A stretch of 64,000 bases of DNA, taken from the NCBI RefSeq assembly GCF_900176515.1, contig NZ_FWXV01000001.1:1708699-1772698 (forward strand), given 5' to 3'. The DNA comes from Kibdelosporangium aridum. GTDB lineage: Bacteria; Actinomycetota; Actinomycetes; Mycobacteriales; Pseudonocardiaceae. The notes beneath the pieces were generated by a model. It did not search any database. It saw only the letters and a list, made by a program, of their open reading frames with translations, and had not been told where the DNA came from. Positions 41,655 to 50,543 of this stretch are shown here, one piece after another; within the stretch, counting starts at the first letter, position 1, and every line of letters begins with the position of its first letter. The position numbers and the translations under genes were made by a program.

Positions 41655-43225
41655 GGATGTTGTTGCTGGGCGGGCGGATCCACGCGATGGGAGCACCGGA
41701 CGCGACCGCGATGGCGGTCGAGGACGGCACCGTGGTGTGGCTCGGCCAGGACGGCCCGGCGAAAGCGCTGTACCCGGACGCGGAGATCGTCCAGCTGGAC
41801 GGGGCCTTCGTGGCGCCAGCGTTCGTCGACCCGCACGTGCACTCCACCGCATCGGGACTGCTGCTCACCGGCCTTGACCTGACCGGTTGCCGGTCGCTGG
41901 CCGAGCTGCTCGACCTGCTGCGGAAGGCCGATGGGCAGACGCTCTGGGGCCATGGGTGGGACGAGACCGCGTGGCCGGAGCGCAGGCCGCCGACGCGCGC
42001 GGAGATAGACGAGGCCACGGGCGGGCGCTTGGTGTATTTGTCGCGTATCGACGTGCACTCGGCGCTCGTGTCGACGGCCACGGTGGAGCACGCGCCGGAC
42101 GCCAGGGGAGCGGACGGTTGGGATCCGGACGGGCCGTTGTCTCGCGACGCTCATCACCGCGTCCGGCGCGTAGCTCTTCGCCAGTTGCCAGCCGACCAGC
42201 GCCGCGCAGCCAAGCAGGCATTCCTGGAGCACGCGGCCTCGCGTGGCGTCGCGAGCGTGCATGAGTGCGCTGGTCCGGACATCTCCGGCAAGGACGACCT
42301 CGCCGAAGTGCTTGAGCTGGGGCGGTCGGAGACGCTGCCCGACGTCGTGGGCTACTGGGGCGAGATCGGCGCGTTCGACCTGGCTCGTGAGCTGGGCCTG
42401 CACGGCCTGGCCGGTGACTTGTTCGTGGACGGCGCGATCGGCTCCCGTACAGCGGCTTTGCACGACCCGTACACAGACGCACCAACTAGCGGAGCGCGCT
42501 ACTTGGACGCGGGCGAGATCGCTGAACACCTCATCGCGTGCACGAAGTCGTCGCTGCAGGCCGGATTCCACGTGATCGGGGACGCGGCCGTCGCCGAGGT
42601 CGTCGAAGGGTTCGCCAAGGCGGAAGAAGGCGTCGGCCGCGAAGCTCTCGCGGCGGCACACCACCGGCTGGAACACGTCGAAATGGTGACCGGCGAGCAG
42701 GCCGAACGACTCGCGTCGTGGGGCGTGATCGCCTCGATGCAGCCGCAGTTCGACGCCGCGTGGGGTGGCCAGGACGGGATGTACGTGCAGCGCCTGGGGG
42801 AGCGGGGCACCTCGCTGAACCCGTTCTCGATGCTGGCTCGCGCGGGCGTCGTGCTGGCGTTCGGGTCCGACTCGCCGGTCACGCCGGTCGACCCGTGGCG
42901 TTCGGTTCAGGCTGCTGTTCATCACAAGACGCCGGGTTTTGGCGTGTCAGCACGGGCCGCGTTCACCGCGCACACTCGGGGCGGGTGGCGCGCGGCGGGC
43001 GTGGACGACGGCGTGACCGGCACGCTCCAACCCGGCGCTCCAGCCACGTATGCGGTGTGGGAGACCGGAGATCTCGTGGTCGCGGGCAGCGACAGCCGGG
43101 TACAGCGGTGGTCCACCGACCCGCGCTCCGGCGTTCCCGGCTTGCCCGCGCTCGATCCAGGCGTGGAGCTGCCTCGCTGTACTCGGACGGTTCTGCGCGG
43201 AAAGACGATCTACCAGAAGGGATAG
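41651..43225 (+). CDS. YtcJ-like amidohydrolase (Amidohydro_3)
   Basis: A 524-aa metal-dependent hydrolase: FVDPHVHSTASG, the FVDGAIGSRTAAL block, FHVIGDAAVAEV, HHRLEHVEMV and FGSDSPVTPVDPWRSVQAAV are the standard YtcJ motifs (HxH, His, Glu/His, Asp). Start overlaps the kdd stop (ATGA), and kamD follows 4 bp after its stop. It occupies the place where lysine-fermentation clusters normally have Kce. Its role is unknown: it might hydrolyse a cyclic amide or acyl derivative formed from the amino-keto acid. The reaction cannot be the Claisen-type cleavage of Kce. Confidence 0.88.
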   Translation: MRMLLLGGRIHAMGAPDATAMAVEDGTVVWLGQDGPAKALYPDAEIVQLDGAFVAPAFVDPHVHSTASGLLLTGLDLTGCRSLAELLDLLRKADGQTLWGHGWDETAWPERRPPTRAEIDEATGGRLVYLSRIDVHSALVSTATVEHAPDARGADGWDPDGPLSRDAHHRVRRVALRQLPADQRRAAKQAFLEHAASRGVASVHECAGPDISGKDDLAEVLELGRSETLPDVVGYWGEIGAFDLARELGLHGLAGDLFVDGAIGSRTAALHDPYTDAPTSGARYLDAGEIAEHLIACTKSSLQAGFHVIGDAAVAEVVEGFAKAEEGVGREALAAAHHRLEHVEMVTGEQAERLASWGVIASMQPQFDAAWGGQDGMYVQRLGERGTSLNPFSMLARAGVVLAFGSDSPVTPVDPWRSVQAAVHHKTPGFGVSARAAFTAHTRGGWRAAGVDDGVTGTLQPGAPATYAVWETGDLVVAGSDSRVQRWSTDPRSGVPGLPALDPGVELPRCTRTVLRGKTIYQKG

Positions 43226-43229
43226 GCGG

Positions 43230-44801
43230 ATGGGTGACCTGCTGAACCTCGACCCCAGCGTCGTGGCCAAGGCTCGGCAGCTCGCGGCCAGGGCGAGCGA
43301 ACCGGTGATCGCACTGGCCAAAGCGCACACGACGGTCGCCGTCGAGCGCGCGACCCTCCGTCTGGCGGGCATCACCGGAGCGGACACCGCTCACCGCGCC
43401 GGTGATGTCCCGTGGGTCAACCGCGTCGTGGACACCATCCGAGACCACTGCGGACTCGAGCACGGTGGCGTGCTTCCCGCATTCCATGCCTTGCGAGAGC
43501 ACGATTTCACGAACCTGACCGAGCTGGCGGAAGCCACCGCGGCCGGGCAGGTCCAGTACAAGGTGCCGACCGGCCGCGACGCGGAACGTGCCGACAAGCT
43601 GGCCCGCACGGCAGTCAGGAAAGGGCTGCGCACAGTCGACCGGAACCGTGCCCAGCGCGACAAGCTGATCGCGCGGTTCGGAGATCCGGCCCAGCGGCCG
43701 TGGATCTACCTGATCGTGGCGACCGGCGACATCGACGAAGACGTTGTGCAGGCTGGCAACGCGGCCCGCGCGGGCGCTGACATCATCGCCGTGATCCGCT
43801 CGACTGGACAGTCGCTTTTGGACTACGTGCCGGAAGGCGCCACGCACCACGGGTTCGCGGGCACGTACGCGACCCAGGAGAACTTCCGGATCATGCGGGC
43901 CGCGCTGGACGATGTGTCCAAGGAGGTCGGTCGATACATTCGGCTGACCAACTACGCCTCCGGGCTGTGCATGCCCGAGATCGCGGTACTCGGTGGGTTG
44001 CAGCGGCTGGACATGATGCTCAACGACTCGATGTACGGCATCCTGTTCCGTGACATCAACCCGATCCGGACCTTCGTCGACCAGCGGTTCTCCCGCCAGG
44101 TGCACGCCCGCGCCGGGATCATCATCAACACCGGCGAGGACAACTACCTCACCACCGCCGACGCGGTCGACGCCGCGCACACGGTCACCGTTTCGCAGCT
44201 GTTGAACGAGCACTTCGCGCACGAAGCCGGACTGCCCGACCCGTTGCTGGGCCTCGGGCACGCGTTCGAGATCAACCCGGACATCCCGGACTCCTTCCGG
44301 CTTGAGCTCGCGCACGCCCTGCTGGCCAGGGAACTGTTCCCGGACGCGCCGCTGAAGTGGATGCCGCCGACCAAGCACATGACCGGTGACGTGTTCAACG
44401 GCCACCTGCTCGACGGCTTCTTCAACCTCGCCGGTGTCCTGACTGGACAGTCCATTTTGCTCGTCGGGATGATGACCGAGGCAGTGGTCACGCCGTTCCT
44501 GTCCGACCGCGACCTGGCACTGGCCAACGTCCGGTACGTGCTGAACGCGGCAGGCAACCTGCGTGAGGACTTCCGGCCGGCGCCGGACGGCTTCATCGTC
44601 AAACGGGCCCATCAAGTTCTTGGCGAGGCCGTGGACCTCTTGGAGCGGATCGTGGACGACGGCCTGCTGAACGCGATCGCCGACGGCACGTTCGGCCTGA
44701 TGAAACGCCCACCGACCGGCGGAAAGGGCGCTGACGGCGTGATCGAGAAGACCGACGGGTACCGCAACCCGGCTACCGACATGCTGGAGGAGGGCCAGTG
44801 A
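43230..44801 (+). CDS. kamD: Lysine 5,6-aminomutase alpha subunit
   Basis: A 523-aa protein of the D-lysine/beta-lysine 5,6-aminomutase alpha family. Diagnostic stretches are GADIIAVIRSTGQSLLDYVP, TYATQENFRIMRAALD, YASGLCMPEIAVLGGLQRLDMMLNDSMYGI, and RDINPIRTFVDQRFSRQVHARAGIIINTGEDNYLTT. With KamE and adenosylcobalamin plus PLP it moves the terminal amino group of beta-lysine to C5. The length matches known alpha subunits (about 516). AGAAGGGA lies 8 nt upstream; the GTGA at the end couples it to kamE. Confidence 0.93.
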   Translation: MGDLLNLDPSVVAKARQLAARASEPVIALAKAHTTVAVERATLRLAGITGADTAHRAGDVPWVNRVVDTIRDHCGLEHGGVLPAFHALREHDFTNLTELAEATAAGQVQYKVPTGRDAERADKLARTAVRKGLRTVDRNRAQRDKLIARFGDPAQRPWIYLIVATGDIDEDVVQAGNAARAGADIIAVIRSTGQSLLDYVPEGATHHGFAGTYATQENFRIMRAALDDVSKEVGRYIRLTNYASGLCMPEIAVLGGLQRLDMMLNDSMYGILFRDINPIRTFVDQRFSRQVHARAGIIINTGEDNYLTTADAVDAAHTVTVSQLLNEHFAHEAGLPDPLLGLGHAFEINPDIPDSFRLELAHALLARELFPDAPLKWMPPTKHMTGDVFNGHLLDGFFNLAGVLTGQSILLVGMMTEAVVTPFLSDRDLALANVRYVLNAAGNLREDFRPAPDGFIVKRAHQVLGEAVDLLERIVDDGLLNAIADGTFGLMKRPPTGGKGADGVIEKTDGYRNPATDMLEEGQ

Positions 44802-45556
44802 AGCGCCACATCCGCCCCTATGGGGACACCACCGGCGACGGCATGATCCAGACCTCGTTCACCCTGCCCGTCCCGCATGGCCCGCGAGCCGACGGTGCCG
44901 CGTTGCAGCTGGCCAACAAGATGGGCATGGATCCGGCGATGGTCGTGCACTCCAAGCCGATCGGCCCCGACTTCACGTTCTTCGTGGTCTACGGCTCGGT
45001 CAAGCACATCGTCGACATGGACGAAATCCGTGTGGTGGAACGGGAATACCCGTTGCTGTCACCGTCCGAAGTGAACTCGACGGTGAAGAAGAGCCTGCGC
45101 CGCAAGATGGTCATCGTCGGCGGCTGCATCGGCACGGACGCCCACACGGTCGGCATCGACGCGATCCTGAACATCAAGGGGTTCGCAGGCGAGAAGGGCC
45201 TTGAGTACTACCGCGAACTGCGCGTGGTGAACCTCGGCGCCCAGGTCTCCGTACCTGACCTGGTCAAACGGTCCCGGGCGGAGAAAGCCGACGCGGTACT
45301 GATCTCCCAGGTGGTCACGCAACGGGACGCGCACATCCACAACACCCAGGAGATGTCGGCGGCGTTCCGTGAGGCGATGGGGGACAAGCGGCCGCTGCTG
45401 ATCGCGGGCGGGCCGCGGTTCGACCCGCTGATGGCGGGGGAACTCGGTGTCGACCGGGTGTTCGGCCGTGGTACGACTCCCGGGGAAGTGGCGAGCTTCC
45501 TGGTGCACGCCCTGGGAAACAAAACACTGGGACAGAAGACAGGAGCCGGGGTTTGA
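44798..45556 (+). CDS. kamE: Lysine 5,6-aminomutase beta subunit
   Basis: A 252-aa subunit. The cobalamin motif DAHTVG (DxHxxG) lies near residue 115, within [31 protein letters not shown], which also holds the candidate PLP Lys. The N-terminal PLP-dimer domain begins [19 protein letters not shown]. The C-terminal Rossmann half ([28 protein letters not shown]) binds B12. It starts at a GTG overlapping the kamD stop and ends in TTGA overlapping kal. Confidence 0.93.
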   Translation: MKRHIRPYGDTTGDGMIQTSFTLPVPHGPRADGAALQLANKMGMDPAMVVHSKPIGPDFTFFVVYGSVKHIVDMDEIRVVEREYPLLSPSEVNSTVKKSLRRKMVIVGGCIGTDAHTVGIDAILNIKGFAGEKGLEYYRELRVVNLGAQVSVPDLVKRSRAEKADAVLISQVVTQRDAHIHNTQEMSAAFREAMGDKRPLLIAGGPRFDPLMAGELGVDRVFGRGTTPGEVASFLVHALGNKTLGQKTGAGV

Positions 45557-45951
45557 GCGGGGCGTTGATCGAGGGATTCGCAGTCACCCAGCGGCGATAT
45601 GTGCCGCATTCGCACGCCCACTACGGCGGCAACTTGGTCGACGGCGCGTACGGCCTGGGCATGTTCGGTGACGTGGCCACCGAGATGATGATCTGGACCG
45701 ACGGTGACGAAGGCCTGTTCGCGGGCTACTCGAATGTCGAGTTCCTCGCGCCGATCCAAGCGGGCGACGTGGTCGAGGCGACCGGAACCATCGTCCGGAT
45801 CGGCAATCGGTCCAGGGAGATCGCGTTCGAGGCACGTGTGGTCTGCCGCGCGAACCCCGACCGCGGCCCGTCGTCGGCGGACGTCCTGGACCCACCGATC
45901 ACAGTCACCCGCGCGCAGGGGACGGTGGTGGTCCCGCAAAGCGCTGTCTGA
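45553..45951 (+). CDS. kal: 3-aminobutyryl-CoA ammonia-lyase
   Basis: A 132-aa hotdog-fold protein similar to Kal, which removes ammonia from L-3-aminobutyryl-CoA to give crotonyl-Co[35 protein letters not shown] and [31 protein letters not shown]. It starts at a TTG within a TTGA overlap with kamE, a rare start that keeps the operon coupled. It is the last step of the pathway encoded here; the crotonyl-CoA would go to butyryl-CoA or acetyl-CoA metabolism. Confidence 0.87.
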   Translation: MSGALIEGFAVTQRRYVPHSHAHYGGNLVDGAYGLGMFGDVATEMMIWTDGDEGLFAGYSNVEFLAPIQAGDVVEATGTIVRIGNRSREIAFEARVVCRANPDRGPSSADVLDPPITVTRAQGTVVVPQSAV

Positions 45952-45954
45952 AAC

Positions 45955-45972
45955 CCGCCAGCATCCTGGCGG
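45955..45972 (+). terminator. Short hairpin after kal
   Basis: 7-bp arms CCGCCAG / CTGGCGG, loop CATC, 4 bp after the kal stop. Weak terminator candidate. Confidence 0.5.
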
Positions 45973-45993
45973 ACACGCGCACAGGCTGGAGAC

Positions 45994-46692
45994 ATGAGAT
46001 CTGTGTCTTCAGCTGACTGGACGGCCCTCGCCGACGAGGTGAACACCTACGGGTGCGCGCTGACGCCCCAGATCCTCACGGCGAAGGAATGCCAGCAGAT
46101 CGCGGCGTTGTACGAGGACGTCTCGCGCTTCCGCTCGACCATCGACATGGCGCGTTACCGGTTCGGCTCCGGCCAATACCGGTACTTCGACTCGCCATTC
46201 CCGGCGTTGGTCGCCAAGCTGCGCGAGGCGTTCTACCCGCACCTGCTGCCGATCGCCCGCGACTGGGCCGCGAAACTCCGTCAACCCGCCCCATGGCCGG
46301 ACACATTGGACGAATGGCTGGACATGTGCCACCGCGCCGGGCAGACCAAGCCAACCCCGATCCTGTTGCGCTACAAGGAAGGCGACTGGAACGCACTGCA
46401 CCGTGACCTCTACGGCGACTTGGTGTTCCCGCTGCAAGTGGTGATCGGCCTGAACGTGCCGGGCACCGACCACACCGGCGGCGAGTTCATGCTCGTCGAG
46501 CAGCGCCCACGCGCCCAATCCCGCGGCACAGCAACACTTCTGCCCCAAGGGCACGGCCTGATCTTCACCACGCGCGACCGCCCGGTGCAGTCCGCTCGTG
46601 GCTGGTCTGCGTCGCCGGTTCGGCACGGTGTGAGCGTGGTCCGCTCAGGCATCCGGCACACCCTCGGCCTGGTGTTCCACGACGCCGCTTAG
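45994..46692 (+). CDS. 2OG-Fe(II) oxygenase
   Basis: A 232-aa oxygenase related to the prolyl-4-hydroxylase-like group: LTAKECQQIAALYED, LLRYKEGDWNALHRDLYGD (HxD iron ligands), HTGGEFMLVEQRPR, and the C-terminal GIRHTLGLVFHDA (distal His and Arg). It lies 42 bp after kal. CAGGCT, 6 nt before the ATG, may be its own leaderless promoter, so membership in the lysine operon is uncertain. A protein or peptide substrate is possible but not shown. Confidence 0.85.
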   Translation: MRSVSSADWTALADEVNTYGCALTPQILTAKECQQIAALYEDVSRFRSTIDMARYRFGSGQYRYFDSPFPALVAKLREAFYPHLLPIARDWAAKLRQPAPWPDTLDEWLDMCHRAGQTKPTPILLRYKEGDWNALHRDLYGDLVFPLQVVIGLNVPGTDHTGGEFMLVEQRPRAQSRGTATLLPQGHGLIFTTRDRPVQSARGWSASPVRHGVSVVRSGIRHTLGLVFHDAA

Positions 46693-46802
46693 CTGTGCCG
46701 TACCCTCCTGACCGGCTGGCTGCTGTCCCGCTGATCTAGTGTCATGCCAGTTCAGCGAGCCTTGGTGCCTCGAACCGCGTGACCGGAGGAGTCGATGCTG
46801 GG

Positions 46803-47759
46803 ATGACGGCAGAGCGACCGATGCCCGCACAGGACGACGTGCTCGGATACTTCGACACGTTGTCGAACTGGGGACGGTGGGGCGACGACGACGAGCTCGG
46901 CACTCTGAACCACATCACCGACGACGTCAGGCTGGCGGCGGCGCGGGCCGTGCGCCACGGCAGGAGCGTGTCGTGCGCGTGGGAGGTTGCCGTACCGGAG
47001 GAGATGGAGCGATCGACGACGACGTGCCCGTGCGCCGCCGACATGCCGGGTGCCGAGGACATGCCGGTGCCCGAATTCCGCAACGACCGGCGCTGGGGTT
47101 TTTCGAACGAGCGGCTCGGCATCATGTTCCACGGCAACACTGTCACGCACCTCGACTCGCCGTGCCACATCTTCTGGGACGGCAAGATGTACAACGGGCG
47201 GTCGCACTCGTTGGTCGACGCCGCAACGGGATCGGCGTGGGCGGCCGTCACGGCGGCGGCGAACGGGATCATCACGCGTGGTGTCCTGCTGGACATTGCG
47301 AGGGTCCGCGATGTGCCGTGGTTGGAACCGGGGCAGGGTGTGTTTCCCGACGATCTCGAGGAAGCCGAGCGACGCCAAGGTGTGCGGGTGCGAGCCGGCG
47401 ATGCGGTACTCCTGCGGACCGGCCATGGCCGCGTCCGGCACGAGGCCGGTGCTGCCAGCGGCTTCACGCAGGCCGGCTGGCACGCGTCCTGCCTGCCGTG
47501 GCTGCATGAACGCCAGGTCGCGCTGATCGGCGCTGACACTCCCCAGGACGTTCAACCGTCGGGGTACAAAGACGTGTTGATGCCGGTTCACGCCGTGAGC
47601 CTCGTTGCGATGGGTCTGTGGATGCTCGACAACTGCGACCTGGAGGTGTGCGCGACGACGGCTGCCGAGCTCGGCCAGTGGGACTTCCACCTCGCAGTCG
47701 CGCCGGTCCGCTTGGCCGGTACGTCCGGCAGTCCGGTCAACCCGATCGCCACATTCTGA
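46803..47759 (+). CDS. Cyclase-family (kynurenine-formamidase-like) hydrolase
   Basis: About 318 aa of the Cyclase/PF04199 family. The metal motif HGNTVTHLDSPCHIFWDG (HxGTHxDxPxH form) is intact, with VLLDIARVRDVPWLEPG, RVRAGDAVLLRTGHG and ALIGADTPQDVQPSG. Members hydrolyse N-formylkynurenine, cyclic imides or related amides. The start is uncertain: this ATG lies 13 nt from GGAGG, while an in-frame GTG eight codons earlier lies before it. Its substrate and link to the neighbouring oxygenase are unknown. Confidence 0.87.
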   Translation: MTAERPMPAQDDVLGYFDTLSNWGRWGDDDELGTLNHITDDVRLAAARAVRHGRSVSCAWEVAVPEEMERSTTTCPCAADMPGAEDMPVPEFRNDRRWGFSNERLGIMFHGNTVTHLDSPCHIFWDGKMYNGRSHSLVDAATGSAWAAVTAAANGIITRGVLLDIARVRDVPWLEPGQGVFPDDLEEAERRQGVRVRAGDAVLLRTGHGRVRHEAGAASGFTQAGWHASCLPWLHERQVALIGADTPQDVQPSGYKDVLMPVHAVSLVAMGLWMLDNCDLEVCATTAAELGQWDFHLAVAPVRLAGTSGSPVNPIATF

Positions 47760-47815
47760 CCGGGGGACTCGCGCCCGACAGTGTCGGCATCCTTCACCGT
47801 CTGGGAGTCGATCAC

Positions 47816-48289
47816 TTAGGGCCGTAGCCGCCGTTCGGTGAGCGCGGCGAAGGCTCCGGTTGTCTCGGCGAGGTGGTGCACTTGGTCGAGGAACGCGCGG
47901 GCACCCGACCCCAGGCTGGCCCGCAATTCCCGGTTGACGTGTGCGCGGGCGGTCCGGCTCGCGTAAATGGCTTCCCAGCCTCGTTCGGTGAGCTCGACGA
48001 GCCGCTTGCGCTGGTCGCCTGACGACGGGGTGCGGGTGAGATAGCCCTTGCGCTCCATCTCGATCACGGCCTTCGACACGCCCTGGGCCGTGATGCCCAG
48101 CTTGGCCGCCAGTTCCCCGATCGTCTGCGCGCCGTGCTGCAGGTGCTGGACCAGGTATCCGTCCGACGGGCGCAGGTCGCCGAAGCCTGCCTCGGCGATC
48201 TCGGCGGTCACCTGTGCCTGTGTGGTCGCGGCCAGCGCGGTGAACAGCAAGACCAGATCTTCGGCGATCGGCTCAGGGGCGGTCACCAT
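47816..48289 (-). CDS. MarR-family transcriptional regulator
   Basis: A 157-aa winged-helix regulator: GYLVQHLQHGAQTIGELAAKLGITAQGVSKAVIEMERKGYLTRTPSSGDQRKRLVELTERGWEAI is the MarR core with the wing (DQRKRLVELT). It diverges from a PNPOx-like gene, with two 12-bp palindromic sites between. The ATG chosen (MVTAPEP) excludes an N-terminal extension that would run through the palindromes. Confidence 0.93.
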   Translation of the reverse strand: MVTAPEPIAEDLVLLFTALAATTQAQVTAEIAEAGFGDLRPSDGYLVQHLQHGAQTIGELAAKLGITAQGVSKAVIEMERKGYLTRTPSSGDQRKRLVELTERGWEAIYASRTARAHVNRELRASLGSGARAFLDQVHHLAETTGAFAALTERRLRP

Positions 48290-48305
48290 TCCAGCCTCTG
48301 ATATG

Positions 48306-48331
48306 CAACCATGGTTGTGCAACTCAGGTTG
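48306..48331. promoter_or_regulatory. Tandem MarR-type operators
   Basis: CAACCATGGTTG (perfect palindrome) and CAACTCAGGTTG lie 2 bp apart, both of form CAAC-N4-GTTG. They separate marR from the divergent PNPOx-like gene, and probably mediate autorepression and control of that gene. Confidence 0.7.
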
Positions 48332-48354
48332 AATATTAGCTCGGAGGTGCACTG

Positions 48355-48867
48355 ATGGTTGCCGGACGTCCCGTAACCCTGGAATCGATCGTCGACGACC
48401 TCGCCGAGATCACCGGCCGCATCGTGTGGAGCACCGTCTCCACCACCGACCGTCTCGGCCGGCCGCGAGTCCGGATCATGCATCCGGTCTGGGAGATCAC
48501 GCCGGCGTCGGTCGTCGGCTTCGTCGGCACTCGCCGGACGCCGGTCAAGACCGCGCACATCGCCAAGTCTCCGTGGGTGACCTGCGCCTATTGGTCACCA
48601 GCGCACGATGCCGCGTTCCTGGACTGTCACGTGTCGTGGGCTGGGCCGGAGGTGTGGGACCGGCTCGCCGCCGGCTACGACCCGTCGACCCTGTGGCCGG
48701 ACGGGCCTCAGTCGGCCGACTTCGCGGCATGGGAACTCCGGCCGTACCGGATCCAGATCATCCGCGGCGCCGATGTCGCCGCGGGCAAGGCCTCTCCCAT
48801 CTGGACTTCGTCTAGTACTACTGACACAGTTGATTACTCCTGTGACGAAAAACAACAGATCGCCTAG
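48355..48867 (+). CDS. Pyridoxamine-5'-phosphate-oxidase-like flavin protein
   Basis: A 170-aa split-barrel protein: GRIVWSTVSTTDRLGRPRVRIMHPVWEI and RTPVKTAHIAKSPWVTCAYW match actinobacterial PNPOx-like proteins that bind FMN or F420. GGAGG stands about 8 nt before the ATG. After WTSSST the C-terminal tail (TDTVDYSCDEKQQIA) is AT-richer and unlike the compact family end, so a late frameshift or stop loss is possible. MarR probably controls it. Confidence 0.82.
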   Translation: MVAGRPVTLESIVDDLAEITGRIVWSTVSTTDRLGRPRVRIMHPVWEITPASVVGFVGTRRTPVKTAHIAKSPWVTCAYWSPAHDAAFLDCHVSWAGPEVWDRLAAGYDPSTLWPDGPQSADFAAWELRPYRIQIIRGADVAAGKASPIWTSSSTTDTVDYSCDEKQQIA

Positions 48868-48936
48868 ACGGCGTGAAGGTTGTGTGCGGAGATCGTGCAG
48901 GGGCGTGGTCGTCACAGAGCGTTCACACCTCGCCCG

Positions 48937-48942
48937 TAGGCT
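48937..48942 (+). promoter_or_regulatory. -10-like box, leaderless lnt
   Basis: TAGGCT followed by 6 nt and the GTG of lnt. Confidence 0.5.
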
Positions 48943-48948
48943 GACAGG

Positions 48949-50532
48949 GTGATCGCCGCTCCCGTGTCGCCTGAGCCGACGCCTGGTCAGCGCACGGTCT
49001 CGTACGTCCGCAGGCATGGGGTGATCTGGCGGTCAGTGACTGCCGTGGTCGCCGGGCTACTGCTTTGTCTCAGCTTCCCGCCGAGGAGTACGTGGTGGCT
49101 GGCGATCGTGGCGTTCGCGCTGTTCGCCGTGGTCATCCGGGGACGGCGGGCCAGGGCGGGGTTCGGCTACGGCTGGCTGTTCGGGGTCGCGTTCTTCATG
49201 CCGTCGCTGTTCTGGCTGCAGAACTTCCTCGGGGAGGGCTTCGGGCCGACGCCGTGGATCTCGTTGTCGGCGGTGTTGGCCTTGTTCATCGCGTTGGCGG
49301 CGGCCGGGATGGCCGTGGTCAGCACGATGCCGGGCGGTCCGATCTGGATGGCCGCGTTGTTCCTCGCCTGCGAGGCGGTGCGGGGCAGGTTCCCGTTCGG
49401 CGGATTTCCTTGGTCCCGGGTGGGTTTCGGGCAGCCGGAAGGGTGGTACCTGCCGCTGGCGTCACTGGGGGGCGCGCCACTGCTCACGTTCGCTGTGGTG
49501 CTCACTGGGTGCGCGATCACCGAATTCTTCTTCCGGAAGCGGGTTGTTCCTGCGTTGATGGCCATTGCCCCACTCGCCGTCGCGTTCGCGACGCTGCCGT
49601 TCGTCGGTACCGACGCGCAAAACGGCACGTTGACGGTCGCCATCGTGCAGGGCAACGCGCCGGAAGGATTGGGGGCGCTCAACTCCGGTGACGAGATGCG
49701 GCGCAACCACATCGCGCGCGCCGAAGAGCTCGCAGCGAACATCAAGGCGGGGCGGGTGCCCAAGCCGGACGTGGTGATCATGCCGGAGACGTTCACCGGG
49801 CTCGGCCCGAACCCGGCCCGTGACGCCGCACTCAACCGGATGGTGGCCGACCTCGGTGTGCCGACGTTGGTCGGGGCGCGGCAGCGAACCGCCGACGGCA
49901 CCGACCAGAACGTGATGATCGTGTGGGACCCGGCCGCTGGACCGGGGGAACAGTACGCGAAAAACAAGCTCGTGCCGTTCGGGGAGTTTGTCCCCGTTCG
50001 CCCGATCGCGCGATTTTTCACTCCTTTCGTGGACGGTCAGGTCGATATGCGACCCGGCATCGAGCCGCCAGTGCTGACCGCGGCGGGTACCAAGCTCGGC
50101 GTCGGCATCTGCTTCGAGGTCGCCTACGACGACGTCCTCACGCAGGCGGTGCGGGACGGCGCCGAAGTCCTCACCGTCCCGACGAACAACAACTGGTACG
50201 GGCGCACGGAGATGAGCTACCAGCAGCTGGCCATGTCCCGGGTGCGTGCGGTGGAACACGGTCGCGCGGTAGTGGTGTCCGCCACGACCGGCGTCAGCGC
50301 GATCGTGCAACCGGATGGCTCCATCACCCGTCAGACTGAGTTGTACACAGCTGACACGCTGGTGGCCACAGTGGCCAAAAGGTCGACCGTTACCCTGGCT
50401 ACCCGGATCGGCGCCTGGCCTGAGGGAGTCATGGTGCTCGGGGGTCTCGCGGCGTTGCTGTGGGCCATCGGTTCGCGGATCCAGCAGCGTCAGCGTCGGG
50501 TCGGTGACTCGAGCCGAACAGGAAATGAGTAG
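48949..50532 (+). CDS. lnt: Apolipoprotein N-acyltransferase
   Basis: A 527-aa membrane enzyme that N-acylates lipoproteins. Membrane helices occupy residues 25-210. The nitrilase-like domain holds the triad: Glu in [10 protein letters not shown], Lys in [12 protein letters not shown] and Cys in [12 protein letters not shown], all intact. [11 protein letters not shown] and [10 protein letters not shown] are family marks. The GTG start has no SD. ppm1 starts 11 bp later; in mycobacteria and relatives the two enzymes act together or are fused. Confidence 0.95.
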   Translation: MIAAPVSPEPTPGQRTVSYVRRHGVIWRSVTAVVAGLLLCLSFPPRSTWWLAIVAFALFAVVIRGRRARAGFGYGWLFGVAFFMPSLFWLQNFLGEGFGPTPWISLSAVLALFIALAAAGMAVVSTMPGGPIWMAALFLACEAVRGRFPFGGFPWSRVGFGQPEGWYLPLASLGGAPLLTFAVVLTGCAITEFFFRKRVVPALMAIAPLAVAFATLPFVGTDAQNGTLTVAIVQGNAPEGLGALNSGDEMRRNHIARAEELAANIKAGRVPKPDVVIMPETFTGLGPNPARDAALNRMVADLGVPTLVGARQRTADGTDQNVMIVWDPAAGPGEQYAKNKLVPFGEFVPVRPIARFFTPFVDGQVDMRPGIEPPVLTAAGTKLGVGICFEVAYDDVLTQAVRDGAEVLTVPTNNNWYGRTEMSYQQLAMSRVRAVEHGRAVVVSATTGVSAIVQPDGSITRQTELYTADTLVATVAKRSTVTLATRIGAWPEGVMVLGGLAALLWAIGSRIQQRQRRVGDSSRTGNE

Positions 50533-50543
50533 GAGAGGAACGT

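Noticed and set aside
42963..44615. 550-codon minus-strand frame opposite kamD
   Set aside because: Shadow; no motifs.
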